Assembly (NCBI RefSeq): GCF_001544475.1
Contig: NZ_FCNW02000046.1
Location: forward strand, 1-49,510
Reading direction: 5' to 3'
From: Caballeronia humi
Lineage (GTDB): Bacteria; Pseudomonadota; Gammaproteobacteria; Burkholderiales; Burkholderiaceae
Length of the DNA stretch: 49,510 bases
Shown here piece by piece: positions 15,467 to 24,002 of the stretch (positions are counted from its first letter, which is position 1; every line of letters starts with the position of its first letter). A model generated the notes under the pieces. The model saw nothing but the letters and a program-made list of their open reading frames with translations. It did no database searches and had not been told where the DNA came from. The position numbers and the translations under genes were made by a program.

Positions 15467-16642
15467 CTATTCGATGATGTCGAAGTCGGCGAGATGCTTG
15501 TCGGACAGCGTGATGCCGAGTCCCGGCGTCTCGTCCGAGAGTTGCAGGTAGCCGTTCTCCGGCTGCGGCTCGCCGTCGAAGATGTAGTAGAAAAGCTCGT
15601 TGCCCACTTCGACATCGAACACCGGGAAGAACTCGGACATCGGACTCGCCGTGCTCGCCATCGTCAGGTGATAGTTGTGCATCTGGCCCGCGTGCGGGAT
15701 CACCGGCACCGACCACGCCTCGGCCATCGCGTTGATCTTGCGCGCCGCCGTGATGCCGCCGACGCGGTTCGTGTCGTACTGGATCACGTCCACCGCGCGG
15801 CGTTCGAGCAGGTCCTTGAAGCCGTAGCTCGTGTACTCGTGCTCGCCGCCCGACACCGGGATGATGTTCATCTTCTTCAGTTCCTGATAACCCTCGACGT
15901 CATCGCCGATCACGGGCTCCTCGATCCAGCGCGGATTGAACTCAGCGAGACGCGGCAACATGCGGCGCGCGTATTCGAGCGTCCAGCCCATGTAGCACTC
16001 AAGCATGATGTCGATGTCATCGCCCGCGAGTTCGCGCAACAGGCGCACCTGTTCGAGGTTCTTCGCCATGCCCTTCGGGCCGTCCTTCGGACCGTAGCCG
16101 AAGCGCATCTTCATGGCGGTGAAGCCCTGGTCGAGATAGCCTTGCGCCTCGCCCAGGAACGCGTCGCGGTCGTCGTTGTTGTAGAGCTTCGACGCGTAGC
16201 ACCAGATCTTCTCTTTCGTGCGGCCGCCGAGCAGCTTGAACACCGGCTTCTTCGCGGCCTTGCCCATAATGTCCCAAAGCGCGATATCGACCGCCGAGAT
16301 CGCCGCCATGCCGATGCCCTTGCGACCCCATGCGAGCGTACGGCGATACATCTTCTGCCAGATGTATTCGTTGTCGAACGGGTCTTCACCGATCGCGATC
16401 GGCGCCAGGTATTCGTCGACGATCTGCTTCGCGATGCGCGGCGCGAGCGCGCAATTGCCGATGCCGATCGTGCCGTCGTCGCATTCGATTTCGACGACGA
16501 GCCAGCCGTGAAAGCGGAACGATCCCATAGCGTCGCCACGCTCGTAGAGGATATCGACGGCATTCGTGCAAAAGTGCGCCTGCGGAGGCACGACCTTGCC
16601 TTTCCATTCATAGACGCGTGTGCGGACGTGCTTGATCTTCAT
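15467..16642 (-). CDS. Enolase-superfamily sugar-acid dehydratase, rhamnonate dehydratase-like
   Basis: This 391-residue protein has the enolase-superfamily N-terminal capping domain (about 1-130) and C-terminal barrel. FGYGPKDGPKGMAKN, WIEEPVIGDDVEGYQELK, SGGEHEYTSYGFKDLLE and IPHAGQMHNYHLTMASTAS resemble the L-rhamnonate dehydratase subgroup (RhmD, also L-lyxonate-type enzymes). Likely metal ligands are residues 215, 241 or 242, and 267; His317 with Asp290 would form the general-acid dyad. Residue 215 is Glu (LECYMGW) where RhmD has Asp. The ATG at 16642 gives the typical MKIKHVRTRVYEW start. It is divergent from the LysR gene. The substrate is undetermined. Confidence 0.8.
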   Translation of the reverse strand: MKIKHVRTRVYEWKGKVVPPQAHFCTNAVDILYERGDAMGSFRFHGWLVVEIECDDGTIGIGNCALAPRIAKQIVDEYLAPIAIGEDPFDNEYIWQKMYRRTLAWGRKGIGMAAISAVDIALWDIMGKAAKKPVFKLLGGRTKEKIWCYASKLYNNDDRDAFLGEAQGYLDQGFTAMKMRFGYGPKDGPKGMAKNLEQVRLLRELAGDDIDIMLECYMGWTLEYARRMLPRLAEFNPRWIEEPVIGDDVEGYQELKKMNIIPVSGGEHEYTSYGFKDLLERRAVDVIQYDTNRVGGITAARKINAMAEAWSVPVIPHAGQMHNYHLTMASTASPMSEFFPVFDVEVGNELFYYIFDGEPQPENGYLQLSDETPGLGITLSDKHLADFDIIE

Positions 16643-16793
16643 GTTCGTTCTCTCCTCGGTGATGGGCGATATGCGTGTGGGAGCGCTGCGCACAGGCTCG
16701 CGCGGGTGAATTGCATGACGTTGTCTCCTGCTTGCAGGCTATCCCTGGCGGGAGCCGTGCGTCGTTTTGATAGCTCGTAGTGTGCGAAAATAT

Positions 16794-16846
16794 GCGATAA
16801 CTGACCATTGAATAATTCGAATCGCTCTATTCCCTGGAGTTATCGC
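16794..16846. promoter_or_regulatory. Inverted repeat in the dehydratase/LysR divergent promoter
   Basis: GCGATAACT (16794-16802) and AGTTATCGC (16838-16846) are perfect 9-bp inverted copies 35 bp apart, and ATTCGAAT (16815-16822) is a palindrome between them. The right arm overlaps the region just before the LysR start. A pair of sites flanking a central palindrome fits LysR-type control of a divergent target with autoregulation. Confidence 0.45.
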
Positions 16847-16850
16847 TCGA

Positions 16851-17774
16851 ATGATCGCGCCCGCCTCAAGCATCCGCAAACGCCTGCGCCTGCGCCATCT
16901 GCAATTGATGGTCGCGCTCTCCGAAACCGAATCGCTCAGAAGCGCCGCCGACGAACTCGCGATGACGCAGCCCGCCGCGACAAAAGCCCTGAAGGAACTG
17001 GAAGATACGGTCGGCGTGTCGCTCTTCGTGCGGCACGCGCGCGGCATGGAGCCGACCATCTACGGCGAGGCGGTGATGCGCTATGCGCGCGTCGTGTTCG
17101 AGGACCTCGACGAACTGCGCGAGGAGCTTGCGGCGATCGAAGCGGGCGATATCGGCAAGGTGCGCATCGGCGCGGTGATGGCGCCGGCGCCGGATCTGCT
17201 GACGCGGGTGATCGTCGGACTGAAGGAGGCGCATCCGCGCTTGCAGATCAGCGTGCAGATCGATACGAGCGACGTGCTCGTGCAGGCGTTGCAGCAGGAT
17301 CAGCTGGATATCGTGGTCGGACGCATTCCGTATGGGTTTCCCGCGCTCGATCTGAGCTTCGAGACGTTGTCGGAGGAGGCGCTGTCGATCGTCGCGCGGC
17401 CGGATCATCCGGTGGCAGGCGCTGCCGCGCGGCCGAAACTGGCTGACCTCGCGCAGTATCCGTGGATCGTGCAGCCGCATCCGAGCCCGATGCGGCAGGT
17501 CATCGATCAGACCTTTCGCGAGTCGCGCGTCGCGCCGCCGGTGAGCACGGTCGAAACCTCGTCGATTCTCACCACGCTCTCGCTTCTGCGCGACTCGGAC
17601 ATGCTCGCCGTGCTGCCGAGTTCGGTCGCGCAGTACTACGCGGCGCTCGATACGATCGTGTCGCTGCCCACGCCGCTGCGCGGGCGGCTCGCGCCCTACG
17701 GGCTGATCCTGCGCAAGAACCGCCGGATCACGCCGGCGACGCAACTCGTCATCGACGCGATACGGGCGGCTTGA
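16851..17774 (+). CDS. LysR-type transcriptional regulator of the second sugar-acid locus
   Basis: This 307-residue protein has a LysR winged HTH (about residues 10-70, with RHLQLMVALSETESLRSAADEL and MTQPAATKALKELEDTVG) and a LysR substrate-binding domain (about 95-300). It resembles GalR/CbsR-like LysR proteins that control aromatic or sugar-acid genes. It is divergent from the dehydratase and convergent with the second MFS gene (stop 6 bp from the next gene's end). The GGAG upstream is 11 bases from the ATG, longer than ideal. The inducer is likely the substrate or product of this locus. Confidence 0.85.
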   Translation: MIAPASSIRKRLRLRHLQLMVALSETESLRSAADELAMTQPAATKALKELEDTVGVSLFVRHARGMEPTIYGEAVMRYARVVFEDLDELREELAAIEAGDIGKVRIGAVMAPAPDLLTRVIVGLKEAHPRLQISVQIDTSDVLVQALQQDQLDIVVGRIPYGFPALDLSFETLSEEALSIVARPDHPVAGAAARPKLADLAQYPWIVQPHPSPMRQVIDQTFRESRVAPPVSTVETSSILTTLSLLRDSDMLAVLPSSVAQYYAALDTIVSLPTPLRGRLAPYGLILRKNRRITPATQLVIDAIRAA

Positions 17775-17780
17775 AACACA

Positions 17781-19097
17781 TCAATGGCCGAGCCGTTCTG
17801 CGAGTTCCAGGTCCGGCTCGCGCGCGACCTCTGTCGATCCGATCCCCGGATCGAGCGGAATATCCGGCCGCATGAAAAACGTCATCCCGATGCCGATCGC
17901 GAGCAGGCCGAGCGACCCGGCGAACGGCAGCGTCCAGCTTCCCGTGTGATCGACGACGAAGCCGAACACGATCGGCGAGAAGATGCCCGCGATGGCCGAT
18001 CCCGCATTGACGAGCCCGCTTGCGATGCCGACGTGCTTCGGCGTGACGTCCATCGGCACGGCCCAGATCGGGCCGATCGTCATCTCGAGGAAGAAGAACG
18101 ACAGGCTCATCGACGCCGCCATGATCGGGAGCGACTTCACGAACATCACCGGCGCGAGGAACACGAGCGCGCCGAGGAACGCGACGATGATCATGTTGCG
18201 CCGCGCCTTCACCACGCTGCCTGTGCGCCTGAGGATGCGGTCGCTCAGCACGCCGCCCGCCGTATTGCCGACCACGCCCGAGAGAAACACGCCCGCTGAA
18301 AACAGCGCCGAACTCTTGAGGTCGAGGCCGCGTCCGTGCATGAAGAAGGTCGGCAGCCACGTGAAGAACAGCCAGCCGGTCCAGCCATAGCAAAAGTAGA
18401 CGATCATCGTCGGCCCGATGCGCTTGATGAGCCGCTTCCACGGCGTCGGCTCGCGCGTCTTTTCGATCACGACCTTGCCCGCGGGCGGCAACTCCGCTTC
18501 CTCATCGGCGGTCATGTGGCGATGCTTGCGCGGATTGTCGGCGAAGTACCACGCGTAGACGACGACCCACACCGCCGTCAGCACGCCGACGAGAATGAAC
18601 GACGCGCGCCACGAGGCGAACGCGACGATCAGCGCAATCAGCGGCGGCGTGACTGCGTTGCCGAGCCGCGAGAACGAATGCGTGAGTCCCTGCACGAAGC
18701 CGCGCTTGCTCGCAGGGAACCAGTTCGTGAGCGCGCGCGCCTGCGCGGGCAGCGCCGCGCCTTCGCCGACGCCGAGCAGCATGCGCGCGCAGAACAGCGA
18801 CACGACGCCGCCCGCGAAGCCCGTCGCCACCGTCGCGACGATCCAGATCGATGCGCAGACGGTCAGCGTCACCTTGGCGCCGAAGCGGTCGCTCACCCAG
18901 CCGCCGATCACCTGGCAGATCGCGTAGGTGTAGGCGAACGCCGCGAACACGAGGCCGACGTCGGTATTGGTGAGATGCAGGTCGTCGCGAATCAAGCCGG
19001 CCGCCGCCGAAAGATTCACGCGATCCAGGTACATGATGAACGACATCGCGCACATGATCGCGAGTATCGAACGGCTGACCTTCGGTCGATGGAACAT
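17781..19097 (-). CDS. Second ACS-family MFS transporter
   Basis: This 438-residue protein has about 12 helices. FIMYLDRVNLSAAAGLI, AYTYAICQVIGGWVSDRFGAKVT (the DRFGAK loop) and GVGEGAALPAQARALTNWFP match the ACS family of organic-anion symporters, with VVIEKTREPTPWKRLIKR in the central cytoplasmic loop. It ends 6 bp after the LysR stop on the other strand. It may be a second carrier for the same locus or serve another acid; the 130-nt upstream sequence shows no clear LysR-type pair. Leftward transcription starts from its own promoter before 19097. Confidence 0.83.
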   Translation of the reverse strand: MFHRPKVSRSILAIMCAMSFIMYLDRVNLSAAAGLIRDDLHLTNTDVGLVFAAFAYTYAICQVIGGWVSDRFGAKVTLTVCASIWIVATVATGFAGGVVSLFCARMLLGVGEGAALPAQARALTNWFPASKRGFVQGLTHSFSRLGNAVTPPLIALIVAFASWRASFILVGVLTAVWVVVYAWYFADNPRKHRHMTADEEAELPPAGKVVIEKTREPTPWKRLIKRIGPTMIVYFCYGWTGWLFFTWLPTFFMHGRGLDLKSSALFSAGVFLSGVVGNTAGGVLSDRILRRTGSVVKARRNMIIVAFLGALVFLAPVMFVKSLPIMAASMSLSFFFLEMTIGPIWAVPMDVTPKHVGIASGLVNAGSAIAGIFSPIVFGFVVDHTGSWTLPFAGSLGLLAIGIGMTFFMRPDIPLDPGIGSTEVAREPDLELAERLGH

Positions 19098-19318
19098 CGT
19101 CTCCTCCTTGCGCCTCGGGGCGCTTGTTGATCTTCGTTCTGGTCATACGTCGTGGGGAAGGGACCGAAAATCCCGCTCCGTGGAGGCAAAGTCTCTTCAA
19201 TTCAGCGATATCCGTCTATTGAATTTACTTGATGGGGCGATTCGCTGCGGTTATCGCTGCGCGCCAGATCGCGTCGCGGATTACCATGACGCATCGCGAT
19301 ATAAGTGAAGGGTTTGCC

Positions 19319-20158
19319 ATGACTCCCACGTCCGAGAACCTTGCCCGACAGCGCGCGATCATCGAAGAACTGCGCGTCGCGCCTGATTTCGACGCCGAAA
19401 TCGAACGCGAGCGCCGCGTGCGCTTCCTCGCCGATTACCTTGCCGCGCAAAACCTGCGCGCGTACGTGCTCGGCATCAGCGGCGGTGTCGATTCGAGCGC
19501 GGCGGGGCGGCTCGCGCAACTGGCCATCGAGCGGCTGCGCGCGGTCGGCTACGATGCGCGCTTCGTCGCGATGCGCCTGCCCTACGGCGAGCAGCGCGAC
19601 GAAAGCGACGCGCAGCGCGCGCTCGCGTTCATCCGGCCGGATGAGACGCTCGTGGTCAACGTGAAGCCGGCGTCGGACGGCATGCTCGCTTCGCTGCTGG
19701 AAGGCGGTTTCTTTCCCGCCGATGATGCCCAGCAAGACTTCGTGCTCGGCAACATCAAGGCGCGCCAGCGGATGATCGCGCAATACGCGGCGGCTTCGGC
19801 GCGGCGAGGGTTGGTGATCGGCACGGATCACGCGGCGGAATCGGTGATGGGCTTTTTTACGAAGTTCGGCGATGGCGGCGCGGATCTCCTGCCGCTTTTC
19901 GGGCTGAACAAGCGGCGCGTGCGGGCGCTCGCCGCGCATATGGGCGCCGATGAAACGATATGGCGCAAGGTGCCGACCGCCGATCTCGAAACGCTCACGC
20001 CGCAAAAACCGGACGAGGACAGCTACGGCATCGCATACGAAGACATCGACGATTTTCTCGAAGGTAAGCCAGTCAGCGACGAGGTCTACGCGACGATCTT
20101 TCGCTTCTACGATTCGACGCGGCACAAGCGCGCCCTGCCGGTGATGATTTACGACTGA
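19319..20158 (+). CDS. nadE: Ammonia-dependent NAD+ synthetase
   Basis: NadE makes NAD+ from deamido-NAD, ATP and ammonia, the last step of NAD synthesis. The 279-residue protein lacks the glutaminase domain and is close to E. coli NadE (275). It has the N-type ATP-pyrophosphatase loop GISGGVDSSAAGR (52-64), PYGEQRDESDAQ, GNIKARQRMIAQYA, GTDHAAESVMGFFTKFGDGG and LPLFGLNKRRVR, with KVPTADLETLTPQKPDE near the end. The ATG at 19319 is preceded by GAAGGG; an upstream in-frame ATG at 19286 is less well placed. It appears monocistronic. Confidence 0.95.
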   Translation: MTPTSENLARQRAIIEELRVAPDFDAEIERERRVRFLADYLAAQNLRAYVLGISGGVDSSAAGRLAQLAIERLRAVGYDARFVAMRLPYGEQRDESDAQRALAFIRPDETLVVNVKPASDGMLASLLEGGFFPADDAQQDFVLGNIKARQRMIAQYAAASARRGLVIGTDHAAESVMGFFTKFGDGGADLLPLFGLNKRRVRALAAHMGADETIWRKVPTADLETLTPQKPDEDSYGIAYEDIDDFLEGKPVSDEVYATIFRFYDSTRHKRALPVMIYD

Positions 20159-20227
20159 ACGGCGTCTGGGTCAGGTTCGCGGATTGCGGTTCAGGTGAAT
20201 GACTGAACACAATCGAAAGGCCTGAGC

Positions 20228-20950
20228 GTGCTTGCCATCATCATCCCCGCACATAACGAAGCGGCTTGCATCGGCGCATGTCTCGCGGCGGCTTTCGTCG
20301 CGGCGAGTCATCCGGCGCTGCTGGGCGAGGCTGCGCGCGTGATCGTCGTGTCCGACGCCTGCACCGACGACACGAGCGAAATTTCCCGCACAGCCGGCGC
20401 TGACGTGATCGAAGTGACGACGCGCAATGTCGGCTTCGCCCGCGCCGAAGGGGCGCGCTTCGCGCTCACGCTCAGCGCCCGCTGGCTCGCCTTCACCGAT
20501 GCCGATAGCCTCGTCGCGCCCGATTGGCTCGCGAGACAGCTCGAATGCGCGTCGGATGCGGTGTGCGGCGTGGTGTGCGTCGAGGATTGGGGCTGCCATC
20601 ATCCACAAGTGAGCGAACAGCTTCGCGAGCATTTCGCGCTCAGCTATTTTCACGACGAAGGTCATCACCATGTGCACGGCGCGAACTTTGGCGTGTCGTC
20701 GGAAGCGTATTTGCGCGCGGGCGGGTTCGCCGCGATGCACAGCGGCGAGGACTCCGCACTCGTGGCCGCGTTGATCGCGAGCGGCGCACGCATCGCGTGG
20801 AGCGCCGGGCCACGCGTGGTGACGAGTTCACGCACGGACTTCAGGGCACCCGGCGGCTTCGGCGCGATTTTGCTCGATGTCACGCGGTCGTATGAGGCAG
20901 GGCAGCCGGTCGGCGGGTTGAGCCGCGAGGATTTGCCGTTGTTGCGGTGA
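20228..20950 (+). CDS. Glycosyltransferase family 2 protein
   Basis: This 240-residue protein has a GT-A fold: IIIPAHNEAACIGACLAAA at the N-terminus, IVVSDACTDDTSEI for nucleotide-sugar binding and FTDADSLVAPDWL with the metal-binding DADS (91-94). It has no membrane helix. It starts with GTG at 20228, preceded by AAAGG. It stands alone after nadE; no partner in envelope or polysaccharide synthesis is next to it. The donor and acceptor sugars cannot be predicted. In Burkholderia, similar short GT2 enzymes often accompany methyltransferases or PIG-L deacetylases, not seen here. Confidence 0.8.
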   Translation: MLAIIIPAHNEAACIGACLAAAFVAASHPALLGEAARVIVVSDACTDDTSEISRTAGADVIEVTTRNVGFARAEGARFALTLSARWLAFTDADSLVAPDWLARQLECASDAVCGVVCVEDWGCHHPQVSEQLREHFALSYFHDEGHHHVHGANFGVSSEAYLRAGGFAAMHSGEDSALVAALIASGARIAWSAGPRVVTSSRTDFRAPGGFGAILLDVTRSYEAGQPVGGLSREDLPLLR

Positions 20951-20958
20951 GCGGCTTG

Positions 20959-20983
20959 ATTGTGCAAAGGGTTGCTGCACAAT
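20959..20983. terminator. Stem-loop between convergent genes
   Basis: Arms ATTGTGCA and TGCACAAT (8 bp) enclose a 9-nt loop just after the glycosyltransferase stop and before the leftward binding-protein gene end. There is no T-run on either strand, so termination is possible but not certain. Confidence 0.4.
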
Positions 20984-21000
20984 TCCGGCACCGGCCACCC

Positions 21001-21957
21001 TCATCCCGCCGTTACCAACTCGAGCGGCGTCGCGATATAGGGCGACAAATCCCGCTGCTTTCTCCCTTCCGCTAACGCTTTCAACGCGACATCGATCCCG
21101 AAAACCGCCTGCTTCGCCGCAAACTGCTCGACGGTTGCGAGCACCGATCCGTCCGCGAGCAACGGCCGGATCTGATCGATATTGTTATACCCCGTCACAA
21201 AAACCCTGCCCTTCTTCCCCGTCGCGCGCACGACCGCCGCCGCCCCGATCGCGATATTGTCGTTTGCGCACACCAGCGCGCGAATCCCCGGATGCGCGTT
21301 CAGCATCGCCAGCCCGTGCACCCGGCCGCTGCCGACGCTCCAGTCACCCGACTCGACCGCGACGATCCGCGCCCCCGCCGCCTCCAGCGCGTCCCGGAAC
21401 CCCACCGTACGATCCTTCGAATTGCGATCGGCGGCAGCGCCTTCGATGATTCCTACCTCGTCCCCCCGCGTCAGCCGCTGCGCCAGATACTGCGCCACGA
21501 GCCGCGCGCCCCGGCGGCTATCCGGCCCGACGAACGGTATGGAGACATTCGCCGCGTCCTGCGCGGCATCGTCGAAAGGATTGTCGATCGCGATCACGAT
21601 GATCCCCGCTGCGATCGCCTTCGCGACGACCGGGACGATCGCGGTCGAGTCCGTCGGCGCGATGACGATCGCGTTCGTCTTCGCGCCAATCAATTCATCG
21701 ACAATGCGAATTTGCTGCGCCGTGCCGCCTTCCGTCGCGGTGCCGCTCGCCGTGAGGTCGAGTTGCGACGCGTAGTGGCGTTGGTAATTCTTCGCGCCTT
21801 CGAGCATCGTGACAACGAACGGATCGTCGAGCGACTTCATGACGAGGGCGACGTCGAACTTGCGGTCGGCGAACGCCCGGGCGTGCGGCACGATGCCGAT
21901 CCCGAGCGCCGCGATGGCGGACGCGGCGAGCACGCGGCGGCGAAGAATGCATGTCAT
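21001..21957 (-). CDS. Periplasmic sugar-binding protein, orphan
   Basis: This 318-residue protein has a signal peptide (ILRRRVLAASAIAALGIG, cleavage near HARAFA) and a periplasmic-binding-protein type I fold of the ribose/galactose class: VALVMKSLDDPFVVTMLEGA, IVIAPTDSTAIVPVV, VIAIDNPFDD and ALVCANDNIAIGAAAV. Such proteins deliver sugars to ABC permeases or chemoreceptors. No permease or ATPase gene is adjacent, so it is orphaned or works with components elsewhere. There is no Shine-Dalgarno before the ATG at 21957; other starts would lose the signal peptide. Two 17-bp dyads and a sigma54-like motif lie upstream. Confidence 0.82.
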   Translation of the reverse strand: MTCILRRRVLAASAIAALGIGIVPHARAFADRKFDVALVMKSLDDPFVVTMLEGAKNYQRHYASQLDLTASGTATEGGTAQQIRIVDELIGAKTNAIVIAPTDSTAIVPVVAKAIAAGIIVIAIDNPFDDAAQDAANVSIPFVGPDSRRGARLVAQYLAQRLTRGDEVGIIEGAAADRNSKDRTVGFRDALEAAGARIVAVESGDWSVGSGRVHGLAMLNAHPGIRALVCANDNIAIGAAAVVRATGKKGRVFVTGYNNIDQIRPLLADGSVLATVEQFAAKQAVFGIDVALKALAEGRKQRDLSPYIATPLELVTAG

Positions 21958-21973
21958 GTGGGAGCCGAATCGT

Positions 21974-21990
21974 TGTACTTCGCGTGCCAG
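21974..21990 (-). promoter_or_regulatory. Imperfect sigma54-like promoter before the binding-protein gene
   Basis: On the minus strand CTGGCACGCGAAGTACA has a good -24 element (TGGCACG) but the -12 reads GTACA rather than TTGCA. The GG to C spacing is right. If used, the transcript would begin only a few bases before the ATG, which fits the lack of a ribosome site. Confidence 0.3.
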
Positions 21991-22004
21991 ACGCAAAAGC
22001 TCAT

Positions 22005-22042
22005 TGTCCCACCCCGCAACAGCGGTGTTCCATTCTGCAACA
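22005..22042. promoter_or_regulatory. Two 17-bp activator-type dyads
   Basis: TGTCCCACCCCGCAACA (22005-22021) and TGTTCCATTCTGCAACA (22026-22042) match at 13 of 17 positions, every difference being C versus T. Each is a dyad of the TGT-N11-ACA type expected for AcoR-like activators. Their centres are 21 bp apart, two helical turns, and a half-site TGCAACA follows at 22046. They lie between the activator gene and the binding-protein gene. Confidence 0.6.
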
Positions 22043-22058
22043 GCGTGCAACACCCGCG

Positions 22059-24002
22059 TCAGGCGTCCTCATCGCCCGCCGGCCGCCCGGACGAGACCCT
22101 GCGATAAATCGTATTGCGCGAGATGCCCAGCGAGCGCGCCGCCGCCGACACGTTGCCGTGGTGCTTCGCCAGCGCCGCCGTGATCGCCGCGGCGGTGAAC
22201 GCGTGCAGGTCGGCATCGGCGGCGACGGGCGCCGCGCAAGGTTCCGCGGACGCCACCCGCCCCCGGTCGATGTCGTCGAGAAAATCGTCGGGCAGGTGTT
22301 CGATGCGGATTTCGCCGTCCGCATCGACCATTGCGGCCGCCGTGCGCAGCAGGTTGCCGAGCTGCCGGAAATTGCCCGGCCAGCGGCATTGCTCGAAAAG
22401 ACGCATCACGTCGGGCGCAATCGACAAAGGCGCACCGCACGACTCCGTTTGCAGCATCCGCTCGACCACGGCGTGCAAGTCGGAGCGTTCGCGCAGCGGC
22501 GGCAGTTTCACGACGAGTCCGTTCAGCCGGTAATACAGGTCTTCGCGGAACCGGTTGGCGGCGATCATTTCGCGCAAATCGCAATGCGTCGCGCAGATGA
22601 TCGCGATATCGACCGGTATTGATTTCGCCGACCCGAGCGGATTCACGAGCCGTTCCTGCAATACGCGCAGCAGGCGCACTTGCAGCGGATACGGCATGTC
22701 GCCGATTTCATCGAGAAAGAGCGTGCCACCGTTTGCCTGTAAGAGCTTGCCGGTCGCGCCCTTGCGCCGCGCGCCCGTAAAGGCGCCTTCCTCGTAGCCG
22801 AAAAGCTCGGATTCGATCAGCGTCTCCGGAATCGACGCGCAATTCACCGCGACGAACGGCCCCGACGCGCGCGGCGAATCGTGATGGATCGCCTGCGCGA
22901 GCAACTCCTTGCCGGTGCCGGTTTCGCCGGAAATCAGGATCGGGATGTCCCGGTCGATCACCTTGCGGACCTTCGTGATCACCGCCGCGACGCGCGCGTC
23001 GCCGGTATTGAGCCGGGCGAGGCCGCCGCCTTTCACGCCGTTCGCAGGCGCCGATGCAGCCGGACGCGGCGCGGCTTGCGGCGCGCGCACCGTGGCGCCC
23101 GACGCCACCGTTTCGCGCCGATACTCGACGTTCGCGCTGACGACGATCCCGTCGGGCAGGCACAACGAGATCGGCCGGCCGTGGCTGCTGCGCATGCGGT
23201 CGATCAGTTGCGACACAGTCGTGCCGAACAGCGACGACATCGTGTGCGCGCGCAGCGCCGCGAGCGGCAGGCCGAGCTGGAACTGCGCGCTGCGATTCGC
23301 CGACAGAAATCGCCCGTCGCACGTGAACGCGACCATGCCTTCCATCAGCGTGCCGAGAAACTCGGCGCGTCCGTGAAAGCCGATGCGCAGCGTTTCCCCG
23401 AACGTACTCGCGAACAGATGGTTTTCGATCATCTGCACCGACATTTTCGCGAGCGCCATCGTGTGCTGGTGATAGCTGCGGTGGTCGCCGGTCACGTCGA
23501 GCACGCCGATCAGCTCGCCGTACGGATCGAGGATCGGCACGCTGGAGCAGGTCAGGAAGCGGTTCGCGGCGAGGTAATGCTGCTCGCCGTGCACGACCAT
23601 CGGGCTGCGTTCGGCGATTGCCGTGCCGATCGCGTTCGTGCCCTGCCGGTCCTCGGCCCAGTTGGCGCCCGGCCGCAGCGCGACTTTCTCGGCGCGGCGC
23701 AGGAATTCGTCGTCGCCTGTTGAATGCAGGACGAGCCCTTGCGCATCGGTCAGCACGATCATGCTCTGCGTGTTGACGATCTGCTCCTGCAACGTCGCCA
23801 TGACGGGCAGCGCGTGCACGCAGAGCACGCGGTTCTGCTCGAGCTTCAGGTTCAACTCGGCGATAGGCAGGATGTCGTAGTCGGGTGCGCCGGACGTCAC
23901 CAGTCCGAAGGCCTCCGAGCGCTGATGCGATGTGCAGATCGAAGGCGCGAGCCACGCGGACTCACCCAGCGCGGCGATGTGACGGCCGGCATCGTTATGC
24001 AT
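22059..24002 (-). CDS. AcoR-like sigma54-dependent activator
   Basis: This 647-residue protein has an N-terminal GAF sensor (about 65-200, with NTQSMIVLTDAQGLVLHSTG, NAIGTAIAERSPMVVHGEQH and ILDPYGELIGVLDVTGDH), a linking PAS-like region (about 225-310), a central AAA+ domain with Walker A GETGTGKELLAQ and an intact GAFTGA loop (in ELFGYEEGAFTGARR), and a Fis-type HTH (GNVSAAARSLGISRNTIYRR). An intact GAFTGA means it can remodel sigma54 polymerase. GGAGGAG stands just before the ATG at 24002; longer readings lack it. The family includes acetoin and alcohol-responsive regulators; the local targets may be the binding protein and the peptidase gene. Confidence 0.85.
   Translation of the reverse strand: MHNDAGRHIAALGESAWLAPSICTSHQRSEAFGLVTSGAPDYDILPIAELNLKLEQNRVLCVHALPVMATLQEQIVNTQSMIVLTDAQGLVLHSTGDDEFLRRAEKVALRPGANWAEDRQGTNAIGTAIAERSPMVVHGEQHYLAANRFLTCSSVPILDPYGELIGVLDVTGDHRSYHQHTMALAKMSVQMIENHLFASTFGETLRIGFHGRAEFLGTLMEGMVAFTCDGRFLSANRSAQFQLGLPLAALRAHTMSSLFGTTVSQLIDRMRSSHGRPISLCLPDGIVVSANVEYRRETVASGATVRAPQAAPRPAASAPANGVKGGGLARLNTGDARVAAVITKVRKVIDRDIPILISGETGTGKELLAQAIHHDSPRASGPFVAVNCASIPETLIESELFGYEEGAFTGARRKGATGKLLQANGGTLFLDEIGDMPYPLQVRLLRVLQERLVNPLGSAKSIPVDIAIICATHCDLREMIAANRFREDLYYRLNGLVVKLPPLRERSDLHAVVERMLQTESCGAPLSIAPDVMRLFEQCRWPGNFRQLGNLLRTAAAMVDADGEIRIEHLPDDFLDDIDRGRVASAEPCAAPVAADADLHAFTAAAITAALAKHHGNVSAAARSLGISRNTIYRRVSSGRPAGDEDA

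Noticed and set aside
19142..19155. CATACGTC-like partial match to the galactarate operator before the second MFS gene
   Set aside because: Only the CATACGTC core matches, and the rest of the 18-bp motif is absent.
19196..19223. TTCAAT and ATTGAA inverted copies before nadE
   Set aside because: Six-bp arms 16 bp apart in AT-rich sequence are expected by chance; no supporting promoter hexamers.
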